A stretch of 64,000 nt of DNA from JBIYSM02 sp044759095. Its GTDB lineage: Bacteria > Bacillota > Bacilli > Brevibacillales > Brevibacillaceae. This document shows, piece by piece, positions 25,931 through 35,148 of this stretch (its first letter is position 1; every line of letters starts with the position of its first letter). The position numbers and the translations under genes are program-made. Location of the stretch: assembly GCF_044759095.2 (NCBI RefSeq), contig NZ_JBIYSM020000002.1, forward strand, positions 62,001 to 126,000, written 5' to 3'. The notes beneath the pieces are model-generated. The model was not told the DNA's origin. It ran no database searches and saw only the letters and a list, made by a program, of their open reading frames with translations.

Positions 25931-26797
25931 TTAGCGAATGAAGTGCTTCAGTTTCGTCAGAAAGCTCCGAATACCGCCGCTCTCGCTGTCCGCACTGTTA
26001 GAGGTGCTGCCCATGTACGAATCAACAAGCTCACGGATTCCTTTTGAAGCTTGCGAATGAGGATATGTAAGTAGAAAAGGACGCTGCTGTTTCACAGCTT
26101 TTGACACATGGGTATCATCCGGAACAAATCCCAGTGTGGAGATCTCCATGTCCAGAAAGCGTTTGGCCACCATCGCAAGTTTGTCCGCTGTATGTTTGCC
26201 TTCGCGCTGAGAGGTGGCTCGATTGATAACCAGGCGAATTTTGGCAAGCGGGTTTTGCGAATGGATCATTTTGATGACGGCGTAGGCATCTGTGATGGCG
26301 GTCGGTTCAGGCGTCGTCACCAAGATCACCTCGTCAGAGGCCAGCATGAAGCGAAGCGATTCTTTGGAAATGCCTGCCCCCGTGTCGAGGAAAATAGTAT
26401 CGGCGTACCCTTGCAATGCCTCCAATTGACGGAAGAACTGATCGAGTTTGCCGTCATCAAATTGAAGAATTTGCGTAAAACCGGAACCTCCGGCAATAAA
26501 CTCCAGCCCGTTCGGTCCTCGTTCGATGATATCCCAAACAGATTGACCCGGCTCAAGCAAATGCAGGAGATGTTTTCTGGGGGAAATCCCCATCAGAACG
26601 TCCAGGTTGGCCAAGCCCAAATCGACATCAAAGACGATGACCTTCTGCCCTCTCTCCATAAGTCCAAGGGCGAAGTTCAGGCTGAAATTGGACTTGCCTA
26701 CTCCTCCTTTCCCGCTTGTGACCGTCACGAGGCGGGTGGGACGGGATTTGTCGCTGCGCTGCAATCGCTCTCGTAGTTGTGCCGCTTGATCATGCAT
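25931..26797 (-). CDS. flhG: MinD-like ATPase FlhG (YlxH)
   Basis: ParA/MinD-type ATPase controlling flagellar number and placement with FlhF. The 288-residue protein has the deviant Walker A SGKGGVGKSNFSLN (about 28-41), FDVDLGLANLDVLMG and a switch region with DTGAGIS. The N-terminal stretch before Walker A may include the FlhF-activating segment (QLRERLQ). Its start overlaps flhF by 8 bp. A C-terminal amphipathic helix (LTKLKHFIR) is plausible as the membrane-binding element. Confidence 0.94.
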   Translation of the reverse strand: MHDQAAQLRERLQRSDKSRPTRLVTVTSGKGGVGKSNFSLNFALGLMERGQKVIVFDVDLGLANLDVLMGISPRKHLLHLLEPGQSVWDIIERGPNGLEFIAGGSGFTQILQFDDGKLDQFFRQLEALQGYADTIFLDTGAGISKESLRFMLASDEVILVTTPEPTAITDAYAVIKMIHSQNPLAKIRLVINRATSQREGKHTADKLAMVAKRFLDMEISTLGFVPDDTHVSKAVKQQRPFLLTYPHSQASKGIRELVDSYMGSTSNSADSESGGIRSFLTKLKHFIR

Positions 26798-28091
26798 ACG
26801 CTTTGTCTCCTAGAATCATTTTGGCAACCAGCCTCGGGGTAGCGACGACGATGTCGTCCGGCACGTTTTGTCCCGTCGTGATGTACGAAAACGAGAGGTC
26901 GGTACTTCGAGCCACGTTGAGAATCGCTCCATACGCTTCGGTTTCGTCCGCTTTTGTAAAGATGACTTGCGTGATGGGGACGTCCTGGAAATTGCGAATG
27001 ATTGCCTTCAAGTCGGTGTACTTGGACGTCAAACTCAGGACCAGATAGTTCACACTGTTCCCGCCGTATCGAACCAGTTCCGAAATTCCCTGAACGTACT
27101 GGTCGTTGCGGAAATTCCGTCCGGCCGTATCAATGAAGACGAGGTCACAGCTGCTAAGTCTCTCCATCGCCTGCACGATTTCCTTCGGGGAAAAAACAAC
27201 TTCCAGCGGCACGTTCAGGATGTTCGCGTACGTCTTCAACTGTTCCACGGCTGCAATCCGATACGTATCCGCCGTGATGAAGCCGATCTTCCGTTTCTCT
27301 TTTAGCATGCTGTCAGCGGCTAATTTGGCAATCGTGGTCGTTTTCCCGACACCGGTTGGACCGAAGAAAAAGACGTATTTTACCGACGGGGCAATCCGGA
27401 CGGGCCGTTCCATCGCCTTTTGCAGCATGTTATCCAGAATAACAGCGGTTCGCTGAAATGCTTCCGGTTCACTCAGCTGTTCAGGATGCTCCGACTGCAA
27501 CAGGAGCTCCTTGACGATTTCCGCTGCCGTCTCTTCCTCTACCTCCTGCTGCAAAAGGCGCTCGCGTACGGCTTGGACGGGGGGCGGAAGGTGATTCCCC
27601 CGGTCGTTCATCAGCCATTTTTGAAACATGTTTCGCATGTCGCGCAGCTCGTGTACCAGTTCTTCGTTTTCCGCAACGGCCGCTTTTCCAGTCCGTACCG
27701 GTTCAGCATCTGCAGAGGTCCGGTCGGGCTGGCTCTGTTCACTGGCTGCTGCCTGCGATCCAAACGGCTGAGCGGCGGACGGGACCACCTGTTTTTGACG
27801 TTCAGCGGACATCGGTTGCGTTGGAGCGGCACTCCGTTGGTAAGCCTGTTTCGCTGCAAAGGTATTGGGCCCAGACCGCATCTCCTGCTGTCGGATTGGT
27901 GGGTCATCCCGTTCCGACGTCTTCTCATCAATCGCGGCAATCACTTCGATCTGCTGCTTGCCGAACAAACCGAAGAATCCGCCGGTCTTAATCGGTTTGC
28001 TGTTTAAGATGATGGCGTCCTGGCCCAGTTCCGTCCTGATTTTGCCCAGAGCCTCCGGCATGGAATCGACTACGTATCGCTTGACTCTCAC
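26790..28091 (-). CDS. flhF: SRP-family GTPase FlhF
   Basis: Positions the flagellum with FlhG. The 433-residue protein has a basic, low-complexity N-terminal B domain (about 1-150, rich in Gln/Ala/Ser), then the N and G domains with FFGPTGVGKTTTIAKLA, the DTAGRN motif and TKADET. GTG at 28091 shares its first base region with the flhA stop (TAGTG), so translation is coupled. Length is somewhat above the B. subtilis protein (366), mainly in the linker. Confidence 0.95.
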   Translation of the reverse strand: MRVKRYVVDSMPEALGKIRTELGQDAIILNSKPIKTGGFFGLFGKQQIEVIAAIDEKTSERDDPPIRQQEMRSGPNTFAAKQAYQRSAAPTQPMSAERQKQVVPSAAQPFGSQAAASEQSQPDRTSADAEPVRTGKAAVAENEELVHELRDMRNMFQKWLMNDRGNHLPPPVQAVRERLLQQEVEEETAAEIVKELLLQSEHPEQLSEPEAFQRTAVILDNMLQKAMERPVRIAPSVKYVFFFGPTGVGKTTTIAKLAADSMLKEKRKIGFITADTYRIAAVEQLKTYANILNVPLEVVFSPKEIVQAMERLSSCDLVFIDTAGRNFRNDQYVQGISELVRYGGNSVNYLVLSLTSKYTDLKAIIRNFQDVPITQVIFTKADETEAYGAILNVARSTDLSFSYITTGQNVPDDIVVATPRLVAKMILGDKAYA

Positions 28092-30124
28092 TAGATATTC
28101 ACCATCCCTATGCTCTGCACTTCAACATGAGGTTCCAGCTCGCTGTAAGACAAGACGGGAATATCCGGCATCATTCGCTCCATCAATTGGCGGAGGTACA
28201 TCCGAATGGCGGGGGACGAGAGCACAATCGGCTGCTGTCCCGCATTGACCATCTTGCTGACCTGCTCGGACATGCTTTGATAGATTCGCTGTGACGTTTC
28301 CGGGTCAATCGCGAGGTAGGAACCTTGTTCCGATTGCTCGACGCGCTCCGAGATGACTTTCTCCAGCCCGGGACCTGCCGTGATGACGCGAAGCGGCTGG
28401 CCTGGTTCGGAATACTGCAGCGTAATTTGGCGTGACATCGCTTGACGCACATACTCGGTCAGTACTTCCGGGTCTTTCGTAAACACGGCGTGATCAGCCA
28501 GCGCTTCGAGGATCACAATGAGATTGCGGATGGAGACTTTTTCCTTCAACAGCTTCTGCAGAACTTTTTGCACATCGCCGATCGACAGCAATCCAGGAAT
28601 CAACTCGTCGACGAGGACTGGGACTGCTTCCCTTACATTGTCGATCAGTGCGCGGGTTTCCTGACGACCCAGCAGCTCATGAGCGTGGCGCTTGATAATT
28701 TCAGTCAGATGCGTTGCCACGACGGATGGCGGATCAACAACGGTGTATCCGGAGAGCTCGGCGATCTCCTTATTTTCTTCTGTTACCCATAATGCGGGCA
28801 ATCCAAACGCAGGTTCCACGGTTTCTATACCCACAACAGAGTCGTCTTCAAAACCGGGGCTCATCGCCAGATAGTGATCCAGCATGATTTCCCCTTTTGC
28901 CACCTGATTGCCTTTGATCTTGATGATGTATTCGTTGGGTCGAAGCTGAATATTGTCGCGGATCCGAATGACCGGAACGACAATCCCCAGCTCCAGTGCG
29001 CACTGGCGACGAATCATGATGACGCGGTCGAGGAGGTCGCCGCCCTGTTTCGTGTCAGCCAACGGAATCAAGCCGTAACCGAATTCAAACTCAATCGGAT
29101 CAACCTGCAGCAGGTTGACGACGCTTTCGGGACTGCGCACTTCTTCGATCTGCTGTTCCTCCACCTGATGCGCCGTCTCCTCCAACCGCGTTTTCTGTTT
29201 TCTCGTCATCTGCCAGCCGGCGTATGCGAGGATGCCGGCAACAGGAAGAACCGGTACCAGGCCAATTGGAGTAAACATACCAAGAAGAGTGATCACGCCC
29301 GCAACAATGTACATCAGCCGGGGATAACTGAACAGCTGCCCGGTAATGTCTTCTCCCAACGTCTCTCCGGAGGTTGCGCGGGTCACAATGATACCTGTCG
29401 CCGTTGAAATCAACAGCGCCGGTATCTGGCTGACGAGCGCGTCTCCCACAGACAGGTTGGTAAACGTGGATGCCGACTCTTTAAAGTCCATATCGTGTAT
29501 GAGGATACCGATAATAAAGCCGCCGATGATGTTTACGATAAAAATGATAATGCCTGCGATGGCATCCCCTTTTACGAACTTGCTGGCACCGTCCATCGCT
29601 CCGTAAAAGTCAGCCTCATCTTCAATCTTTTTTCGCCGGGCACGGGCTTCTGACTCGGTAATCATCCCCGCATTCAGGTCGGCGTCAATACTCATCTGTT
29701 TCCCCGGCATCGCGTCGAGGGTGAAGCGCGCCGCCACTTCCGCCACCCGTTCGGAACCTTTGGTGATGACAATGAACTGAATAATGATCAGGATCAGGAA
29801 GACGACAAAGCCTACCACCTGATTGCCTCCCACGACGAAATGCCCGAAGGCTTCAATCACCTTTCCGCCCTCGCCGTGCGAGAGGATGTTTCTCGTCGTG
29901 GATACGTTCAGTGACAGGCGAAACAGAGTCGTAATCAGCAATAAGGTAGGAAAAATGGAAAATTGCAACGCCTCTTTGGTGTACATCGAAACAAGCAAAA
30001 TCGTCAAAGAAAGGGAGATGTTCACGATCAACAGCAGGTCTAACAGCTCCGAAGGCAGTGGGATGACCATCATGACGACAATACTGATCACAAATAGTAT
30101 GGTACCCAGCTCTTTGTATCCCAC
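28091..30124 (-). CDS. flhA: Flagellar type III export component FlhA
   Basis: Major integral membrane export-gate protein. The 677-residue chain has about eight N-terminal transmembrane segments, the conserved cytoplasmic FHIPEP loop (SERVAEVAARFTLDAMPGKQ) and the C-terminal ring domain. The frame opens at GTG 30133, but GGAGG abuts that codon; GTG at 30124 has nine-base spacing and gives exactly the B. subtilis length. It looks intact, in contrast to the disrupted fliQ-fliR upstream of flhB. Confidence 0.95.
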   Translation of the reverse strand: MGYKELGTILFVISIVVMMVIPLPSELLDLLLIVNISLSLTILLVSMYTKEALQFSIFPTLLLITTLFRLSLNVSTTRNILSHGEGGKVIEAFGHFVVGGNQVVGFVVFLILIIIQFIVITKGSERVAEVAARFTLDAMPGKQMSIDADLNAGMITESEARARRKKIEDEADFYGAMDGASKFVKGDAIAGIIIFIVNIIGGFIIGILIHDMDFKESASTFTNLSVGDALVSQIPALLISTATGIIVTRATSGETLGEDITGQLFSYPRLMYIVAGVITLLGMFTPIGLVPVLPVAGILAYAGWQMTRKQKTRLEETAHQVEEQQIEEVRSPESVVNLLQVDPIEFEFGYGLIPLADTKQGGDLLDRVIMIRRQCALELGIVVPVIRIRDNIQLRPNEYIIKIKGNQVAKGEIMLDHYLAMSPGFEDDSVVGIETVEPAFGLPALWVTEENKEIAELSGYTVVDPPSVVATHLTEIIKRHAHELLGRQETRALIDNVREAVPVLVDELIPGLLSIGDVQKVLQKLLKEKVSIRNLIVILEALADHAVFTKDPEVLTEYVRQAMSRQITLQYSEPGQPLRVITAGPGLEKVISERVEQSEQGSYLAIDPETSQRIYQSMSEQVSKMVNAGQQPIVLSSPAIRMYLRQLMERMMPDIPVLSYSELEPHVEVQSIGMVNI

Positions 30125-30164
30125 TTTTTCCACCCTCCATCTTAGTGGCGATTCTACGTCGGCT

Positions 30165-30233
30165 TAACTTCCTCGCGAAGCTACACCCAGGTTCCCCAGG
30201 GGGCTTTCTTTCTTAGCCCCGCCCGGCGGGTTC
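30165..30233. repeat. Dispersed intergenic repeat, copy 2 (between flhB and flhA)
   Basis: CGCGAAGCTACACCCAGGT followed by TCCCCAGGGGGCTTT (about 30172-30208) matches the element at 12738-12773. It is followed by GCCCCGCCCGGCGGG (about 30216-30230), itself an imperfect palindrome and similar to GCCGGGCGGGGC at 47423-47434. The 100-bp flhB-flhA gap is unusually long for this tightly packed operon. This looks like a mobile or REP-like insertion; no coding capacity. Confidence 0.5.
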
Positions 30234-30235
30234 TA

Positions 30236-31333
30236 TTACTTCACTTTCCCCTGCAGTTTGTACACGTACGCAAGAACTTCCGCGACCGCTTTAAACAGTT
30301 CCTCGGGGATTTGCTGACCAATTTCCACTTGATTATAAAGAGCCCGGGCCAGGGGCTTGTTTTCCATGGTTACAATTCTGTGCTTCTTGGCGATCTCTTT
30401 GATCTTCAGCGCGAGGTAATCCTGCCCTTTGGCGATGACCGTTGGAGCGCTCATTTGGCTCGCGTCATACTTGATGGCCACGGCAAAGTGCGTCGGGTTC
30501 GTAATGACCACATCCGCTTTCGGCAGTTCCTGCATCATGCGTCGTATGGCCATACTGCGTTGACGCTCGCGAATTTTCCCCTTGATCAACGGATCCCCTT
30601 CCGACTGTTTGTGTTCGTCCTTGATATCCTGCTTGGACATCCGCAAGCTCTTCTCGTATTCGTACCGTTGGTAGAAATAGTCCAACAACGCCAAGATAAC
30701 GAGCAGACACCCGATGAACAGGCCCAGCTTCACAACCTCGTCCGCCGTAAAGGCGACGGCTGCTTCTATTGATTTCAACGAGAGCTGGATCAGCTCGTGT
30801 TTGGTGTTCCACAAGATCGTAAAGGCAACGAATAGTCCCGCGGAAATCTTTAAAATGGACTTAAACAGTTCCACCAGCGTGCGCAAGGAGAAAATCCGCT
30901 TGGCTCCCTCAATGGGATTCAGCTTCTCCAACTTCATCCGCAGCGGCTCGGTGGTAAACATCCACCCGACTTGCAGATAATTCGCGGCAAAAGCGACGAC
31001 CAGCGCGAGTCCCAGTACGGGACCGACGATCTTCAGCGATTCAAACAACAGCTGACTGGTAATGACACTCAAATTTTCCTGGTTAACCTCCCAGGTCGTA
31101 TAGGTTCCAAGGGACTCCCGCAAAATGTTCTGGAAGATTCGAAACATCGTCGATCCGAACAGCAGCAACAGCAGAAAAAAAGCTGTCATGGATACGGCGG
31201 GAGCAAGATCGGAACTCTTCGCAACCTGTCCTTTCTTCCGCGCATCCTGCCGTTTTTTGGGAGTTGCCTTTTCCGTTTTTTCGCCGGAAAAGTACTGCAG
31301 GTCAACTGGATAAAGAAAAATATGACGCTTCAT
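30236..31333 (-). CDS. flhB: Flagellar export switch protein FlhB
   Basis: Membrane export-gate component that switches substrate specificity from hook to filament. The 365-residue protein has an N-terminal cytoplasmic start (SGEKTEKATPKKRQDARKKG), four transmembrane segments and a cytoplasmic domain with the self-cleavage motif NPTHFAVAIKYD (about 270). Length is close to B. subtilis FlhB (360). Its start overlaps the fliR stop by 4 bp. It seems complete. Confidence 0.95.
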   Translation of the reverse strand: MKRHIFLYPVDLQYFSGEKTEKATPKKRQDARKKGQVAKSSDLAPAVSMTAFFLLLLLFGSTMFRIFQNILRESLGTYTTWEVNQENLSVITSQLLFESLKIVGPVLGLALVVAFAANYLQVGWMFTTEPLRMKLEKLNPIEGAKRIFSLRTLVELFKSILKISAGLFVAFTILWNTKHELIQLSLKSIEAAVAFTADEVVKLGLFIGCLLVILALLDYFYQRYEYEKSLRMSKQDIKDEHKQSEGDPLIKGKIRERQRSMAIRRMMQELPKADVVITNPTHFAVAIKYDASQMSAPTVIAKGQDYLALKIKEIAKKHRIVTMENKPLARALYNQVEIGQQIPEELFKAVAEVLAYVYKLQGKVK

Positions 31334-31884
31334 GGTGAGCCTCCGAGCAGTTTCATCATCTCTGCGAGCGCCCGAAACATTTTTTCAAACAATCCGTTTA
31401 AGGTAAGTAAAAAGGCCGGCATGACCACAATCAGCAACAAGAAACTGGCAATCATTTTCAGCGGCAATCCGACCACAAAAATATTAAATTGCGGAACGGA
31501 TTTGGCGATAATTCCAAGAGAGAGATCTACGAGAAACAACGCGACCACGATCGGAGCGGCGATCAGAAAGGCGCTTAGAAACATGTCGCGAAACACTTTT
31601 ACCGCCATCCACATGACCTGCTCATTGCCGAGCGGGACCCACATCCTGTCAATGGGGATGGCCTGATAGCTGGCGATGATGCCGCGGATCAGCAGATGGT
31701 GCCCGTTGATGCTGAGGAAATAGAGCATCGCCAGAATATTTTTGAAGCTGCCCGTGATCGGGACGTACACACCTGTCCGCGGATCAATGACGTTTGCCAT
31801 GGCAAACCCCATCTGCATGTCCATCAGCCCGCCGGCTACCTGGACACTCAGATACATCATTTCGCACAGAAATCCTAAAATGAC
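31330..31884 (-). pseudogene. fliR: fliR, 5'-truncated (N-terminal third missing)
   Basis: Flagellar export-gate protein FliR is normally about 260 residues. Here homology begins in mid-protein (VILGFLCEMMYLSVQVAGG, corresponding to about residue 80 of B. subtilis FliR) and continues normally through DMQMGFAMANVIDP and AKSVPQFNIFVVGLPLK to the end. Upstream of 31884 the frame runs into fliQ sequence in another frame and soon meets a TGA. The best internal starts, ATGs at 31860 and 31857, have no RBS. The first transmembrane segments are therefore lost. Either a deletion in the strain or an assembly error. Confidence 0.85.
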
Positions 31885-31886
31885 CC

Positions 31887-31957
31887 GCTGGGGCCGTCAC
31901 CAGCAAGATGGTGTAAACCGAGCCCTGGGCTACCTGCATCAATAATTCCTGTGTCAT
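31887..31957 (-). pseudogene. fliQ: fliQ, 3'-truncated (first ~23 codons only)
   Basis: A strong RBS (AGGAGGGTAGTGC) and ATG at 31957 open a frame reading MTQELLMQVAQGSVYTILLV-TAP, the N-terminus of FliQ (normally about 89 residues). After TAP the reading frame turns into unrelated residues and stops at 31784, because the DNA has joined out of frame to the middle of fliR. The position between fliP and fliR is exactly that of fliQ. The second transmembrane segment and most of the first are absent. Confidence 0.85.
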
Positions 31958-31991
31958 GCACTACCCTCCTACACGTGCAACCTGCCTGGGA

Positions 31992-32768
31992 TTAAAAACC
32001 GGTTAAGAGCGATTTGACGATGAGATACCAACCATCCACCATGATGAACAACAAGATTTTAAACGGCAATGAGATCATCACCGGCGGCAGCATCATCATC
32101 CCCATCCCCATCAGGATGCTGGAGACAATCATGTCGATGACCAGGAACGGAATGAAAATCATGAATCCGATTTGAAATGCTGTCTTCAGCTCGCTGATTG
32201 CATACGCCGGAACGAGTGCGGTAAGGGGAATGTCCTGAATCGTCTTCGGCCGTTCCGCTTTGGCGTGCTCCAGAAAGAGAGCCAGATCCTTTTCCCGTGT
32301 CTGTTTTGCCATGAATTCCTTGAATGGCCCCACCGCAGCGTCAAACGCCTGCTGCTGTGTCATCTTCCCCTGCATGAACGGTTGGACTGCCGTGTCGTTT
32401 ACCTTGGCAAACGTAGGAGCCATAATAAAAAACGTCATAAACAAGGCGAGAGCAACCAGCACCTGATTGGGCGGCATCTGCTGTGTCGCCAGTGCATTGC
32501 GAACAAAGGAGAGGACGACGACAATGCGGGTAAAGCTGGTCATCAAAAGCAAAATGGCAGGAGCTACCGATAGGACCGTCAAGATCAGCAGGATTTGCAC
32601 GGCCGAAGAGGTTTCAGCAGGATTTCCGCTGCCCCCGCCGATTTTCAAGTCAATAGACGGAATGATCGGTACGTTATCCGAAGCAGGCGCGTTTGGAGCC
32701 GCCTGGGCAATCGCCGGGATCATCAGAATGATGGCAAAAATCAAAAGCAGTTGTAACGTTCGTTTCAT
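31992..32768 (-). CDS. fliP: Flagellar export-gate protein FliP
   Basis: Pore-forming component of the flagellar type III export gate. The 258-residue protein has an N-terminal signal peptide ending near AIAQA, then four transmembrane segments with the FliP signatures LLLMTSFTRIVVVLSFVRNALATQQ, split here as TSFTRIVVVLSFVRNAL, and AFQIGFMIFIPFLVIDMIVSS. Length is normal. It overlaps fliO by 4 bp. It looks intact. Confidence 0.96.
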   Translation of the reverse strand: MKRTLQLLLIFAIILMIPAIAQAAPNAPASDNVPIIPSIDLKIGGGSGNPAETSSAVQILLILTVLSVAPAILLLMTSFTRIVVVLSFVRNALATQQMPPNQVLVALALFMTFFIMAPTFAKVNDTAVQPFMQGKMTQQQAFDAAVGPFKEFMAKQTREKDLALFLEHAKAERPKTIQDIPLTALVPAYAISELKTAFQIGFMIFIPFLVIDMIVSSILMGMGMMMLPPVMISLPFKILLFIMVDGWYLIVKSLLTGF

Positions 32769-33442
32769 GATGGATCCCCTCTGTGGTGGCCTTTCTCATC
32801 CGTCCACGAATTAGCTTTGCCTGTCTGCCGGTTGACTTCTCTCCACTGCTTGTTGAGCAGCTCCTCGAAGGAGCCGTCTGGTTGGTCGGCAGTAAACAGC
32901 ATCTCTTCCTGATTCTTCTTCACCGGGAAAGGCAGCCAATCCCATTTCCAACCGGCGACCGGTTTCATTTCCAGCTCGGCAAGCACAACGTCCGCTTCTT
33001 CGCCTGACGGAATATGGCGCAAAAGCTGAACGTTCTCCCCTACACCCAATAGGTACAGGGAATCGCCAATCATGACGATTTGCAGCGTCTTACCGTTCCC
33101 CAGTGAGACAGCTCCAATCACCTTGATCGGTCCGCTGGTGGCGGATAACTGCCTTTTGCCCAGGAATCGCAGCAGCAGGAATATGCAAACCACGATGACA
33201 CCCAACGAAAATACTACCTGCAGCAGGTAGCCCCACACGCCAGTCGTATCACTCCCTGGAATTGCGGTCAATGGCACGGTTCCCCCATTGGCAACATTGC
33301 TGCCGGAGACCCCGCCGTTCACGATGGCGTCCCAGGCCGATTTTTCTTCGGCAAAAGAGACCGGGGGAAGCGAAGCGAAAAGCAGCAAGATGAGACAGCA
33401 GATCCGGACGAGTCGAGCCCCTGCTTTTCGATGCATCATCAT
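32765..33442 (-). CDS. fliO: Flagellar biosynthesis protein FliO (FliZ)
   Basis: Assists assembly of the FliP pore. The 225-residue protein has an N-terminal signal peptide (ending about residue 31, VSFAEE), a periplasm-side spacer, one transmembrane segment (about 70-92) and the conserved cytoplasmic part (GPIKVIGAVSLGNGKTLQIVMIGD). In B. subtilis the homologue is called FliZ. It overlaps fliP by 4 bp and cheY by 1 bp. Confidence 0.9.
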   Translation of the reverse strand: MMMHRKAGARLVRICCLILLLFASLPPVSFAEEKSAWDAIVNGGVSGSNVANGGTVPLTAIPGSDTTGVWGYLLQVVFSLGVIVVCIFLLLRFLGKRQLSATSGPIKVIGAVSLGNGKTLQIVMIGDSLYLLGVGENVQLLRHIPSGEEADVVLAELEMKPVAGWKWDWLPFPVKKNQEEMLFTADQPDGSFEELLNKQWREVNRQTGKANSWTDEKGHHRGDPS

Positions 33443-33804
33443 TATCCCAGCGTTTTCTTGATCGCTTCAATGACGCGATCAGCTTGGAACGGCTTGACGA
33501 TGAAGTCTTTTGCCCCTGCTTGAATGGCATCGATGACCATCGCTTGCTGACCCATCGCGGAGCACATGATGATGCGTGCGTTCGGATCAAACTTTTTAAT
33601 TTCTTTCAGGGCCGTGATACCGTCCATCTCCGGCATGGTGATGTCCATGGTTACCAGATCGGGTCCCAACTCCTTGTACTTCTCTACCGCCTGCGCCCCG
33701 TCGCTTGCTTCTCCAACCACGCTGTAGCCGTTTTTCGTCAAAATCTCCTTGATCATCATGCGCATGAACGCTGCATCGTCTACGATTAATACTTTATTGG
33801 ACAT
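33442..33804 (-). CDS. cheY: Chemotaxis response regulator CheY
   Basis: Single-domain receiver that binds the flagellar switch. The 120-residue protein has the acidic pair in LIVDDAAFMR, phospho-Asp 54 (VTMDITMPEMDG), Ser/Thr at CSAMG and the lysine in FIVKPF. As in B. subtilis it lies between fliY and fliO. Confidence 0.96.
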   Translation of the reverse strand: MSNKVLIVDDAAFMRMMIKEILTKNGYSVVGEASDGAQAVEKYKELGPDLVTMDITMPEMDGITALKEIKKFDPNARIIMCSAMGQQAMVIDAIQAGAKDFIVKPFQADRVIEAIKKTLG

Positions 33805-33825
33805 CGTTGGCTCCTCCTCAAGTGA

Positions 33826-35148
33826 CTACTGTAATTTTTGTACGCGATCCCATTGACTGATAATGTCGGTTACACGCACCCCGAAGTTTTCGTCAATGAC
33901 GACAACTTCCCCTTTTGCAATCAATTTGTTGTTCACCAGAATATCGACAGGCTCTCCCGCCAGCTTGTCCAACTGGATGATGGAACCGGCAGACAGCTCA
34001 AGAATTTCCTTGATCAGTTTTTTCGTTCGCCCCAGCTCTACGGTTACCTGAAGCGGGATGTCGAGCAGCAAATTGAGATTTTGCTCATCCGGCAGCGCCA
34101 TGGCACCTCCGCTGAACGGTGAGAACTGTGCCGGTTTTACATGGGCTCCCGCTGCACCCCCGAAGTGCTGAGGGGCCGGTTGAGGAACCGGTGGCTGCTG
34201 ATAGTGAGGCGGATACGGATACGTTGGATAACCGCCAGGCTGCATGCTGTGCATGGCGTACGGATCATGCTGCATCGGATAGCCCGCTGGTGGCGCATAC
34301 CCCGCCGGAGGCTGCTGTTGGTACGCAGGCGGCTGCTGTGGCGCGGTTGGCGGTTGAACCGGCGGAGGCGTTACTGCCGCGGCTGCCGCTACTTCCGGTT
34401 CTGCAAACACAGGCTGGCTCGGCGTGGTCGGTTGACCGGCAGGTTCTGCCTCACTGGTTCCCAACAGCATACTGATCATCTGTTTGGCAAAGGAAATGGG
34501 AAGGAGCTGCATGATATTGGAGTCGATCAATTCGCCCTGTTCGCCCACTTTCAAACGGAAGGATACTTTGACCAGCATCTCAGTCGTCGGTAAGTTTTCT
34601 CGGCCCTCCCCTTTGCTCAGATCCAACACATCAATGCCCGGAGGGGAAATGTTCACGAATTGATTGAAAATCGTGGACATGGAAGTGGCGGCAGACCCCA
34701 TCATCTGGTTCATCGCTTCCTGCACGGCGCTGATGTGCAACTCTGACAGTTCGGTCGATTCCGGTTTTCCGGCCCCGCCCATCATCAGGTCGGCAATCAC
34801 AGCCGCATCCTCCAGACGAATGACCAACAGGTTGATCCCTTCAAAACCGTCCGTATATTGCACATGAACAGACACATGCGGAATCGGAAATTCCTTGTCG
34901 AGATGATCGCTCTGTACCATGGACACGGTTGGCGTCGTGATGTCTACCTTTTGATTCAACAGGGTAGAGAGAGCAGTCGCTGCGCTTCCAAAGGTAATAT
35001 TGCCTATTTCCCCCAAGGCGTCTTGTTCAAACGGAGTCAGGAATTCGCCCACATCCGGGCTTCCATTCGCTTCCTCTTCTTCTTCAACCAGGTTATTTGC
35101 GCGCAACAGCGCATCAATCTCATCTTGAGAAAGCATGTCTCTACTCAT
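33826..35148 (-). CDS. fliY: Flagellar motor switch phosphatase FliY
   Basis: Switch-complex protein with CheY-P phosphatase activity. The 440-residue protein has an N-terminal CheY-binding segment (MLSQDEIDALLRA), two CheC-type active-site regions (LGEIGNITFGSAATALS; VQEAMNQMMGSAATS), a Pro/Gln/Tyr-rich linker of over 100 residues (about 250-360) and a C-terminal FliN/SpoA domain (LDIPLQVTVELGRTKK). The frame is open 11 codons upstream, but ATG at 35148 follows GGAGAGGAG and overlaps the fliM stop by 8 bp. The linker is longer than in B. subtilis FliY (378 residues total). Confidence 0.95.
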   Translation of the reverse strand: MSRDMLSQDEIDALLRANNLVEEEEEANGSPDVGEFLTPFEQDALGEIGNITFGSAATALSTLLNQKVDITTPTVSMVQSDHLDKEFPIPHVSVHVQYTDGFEGINLLVIRLEDAAVIADLMMGGAGKPESTELSELHISAVQEAMNQMMGSAATSMSTIFNQFVNISPPGIDVLDLSKGEGRENLPTTEMLVKVSFRLKVGEQGELIDSNIMQLLPISFAKQMISMLLGTSEAEPAGQPTTPSQPVFAEPEVAAAAAVTPPPVQPPTAPQQPPAYQQQPPAGYAPPAGYPMQHDPYAMHSMQPGGYPTYPYPPHYQQPPVPQPAPQHFGGAAGAHVKPAQFSPFSGGAMALPDEQNLNLLLDIPLQVTVELGRTKKLIKEILELSAGSIIQLDKLAGEPVDILVNNKLIAKGEVVVIDENFGVRVTDIISQWDRVQKLQ

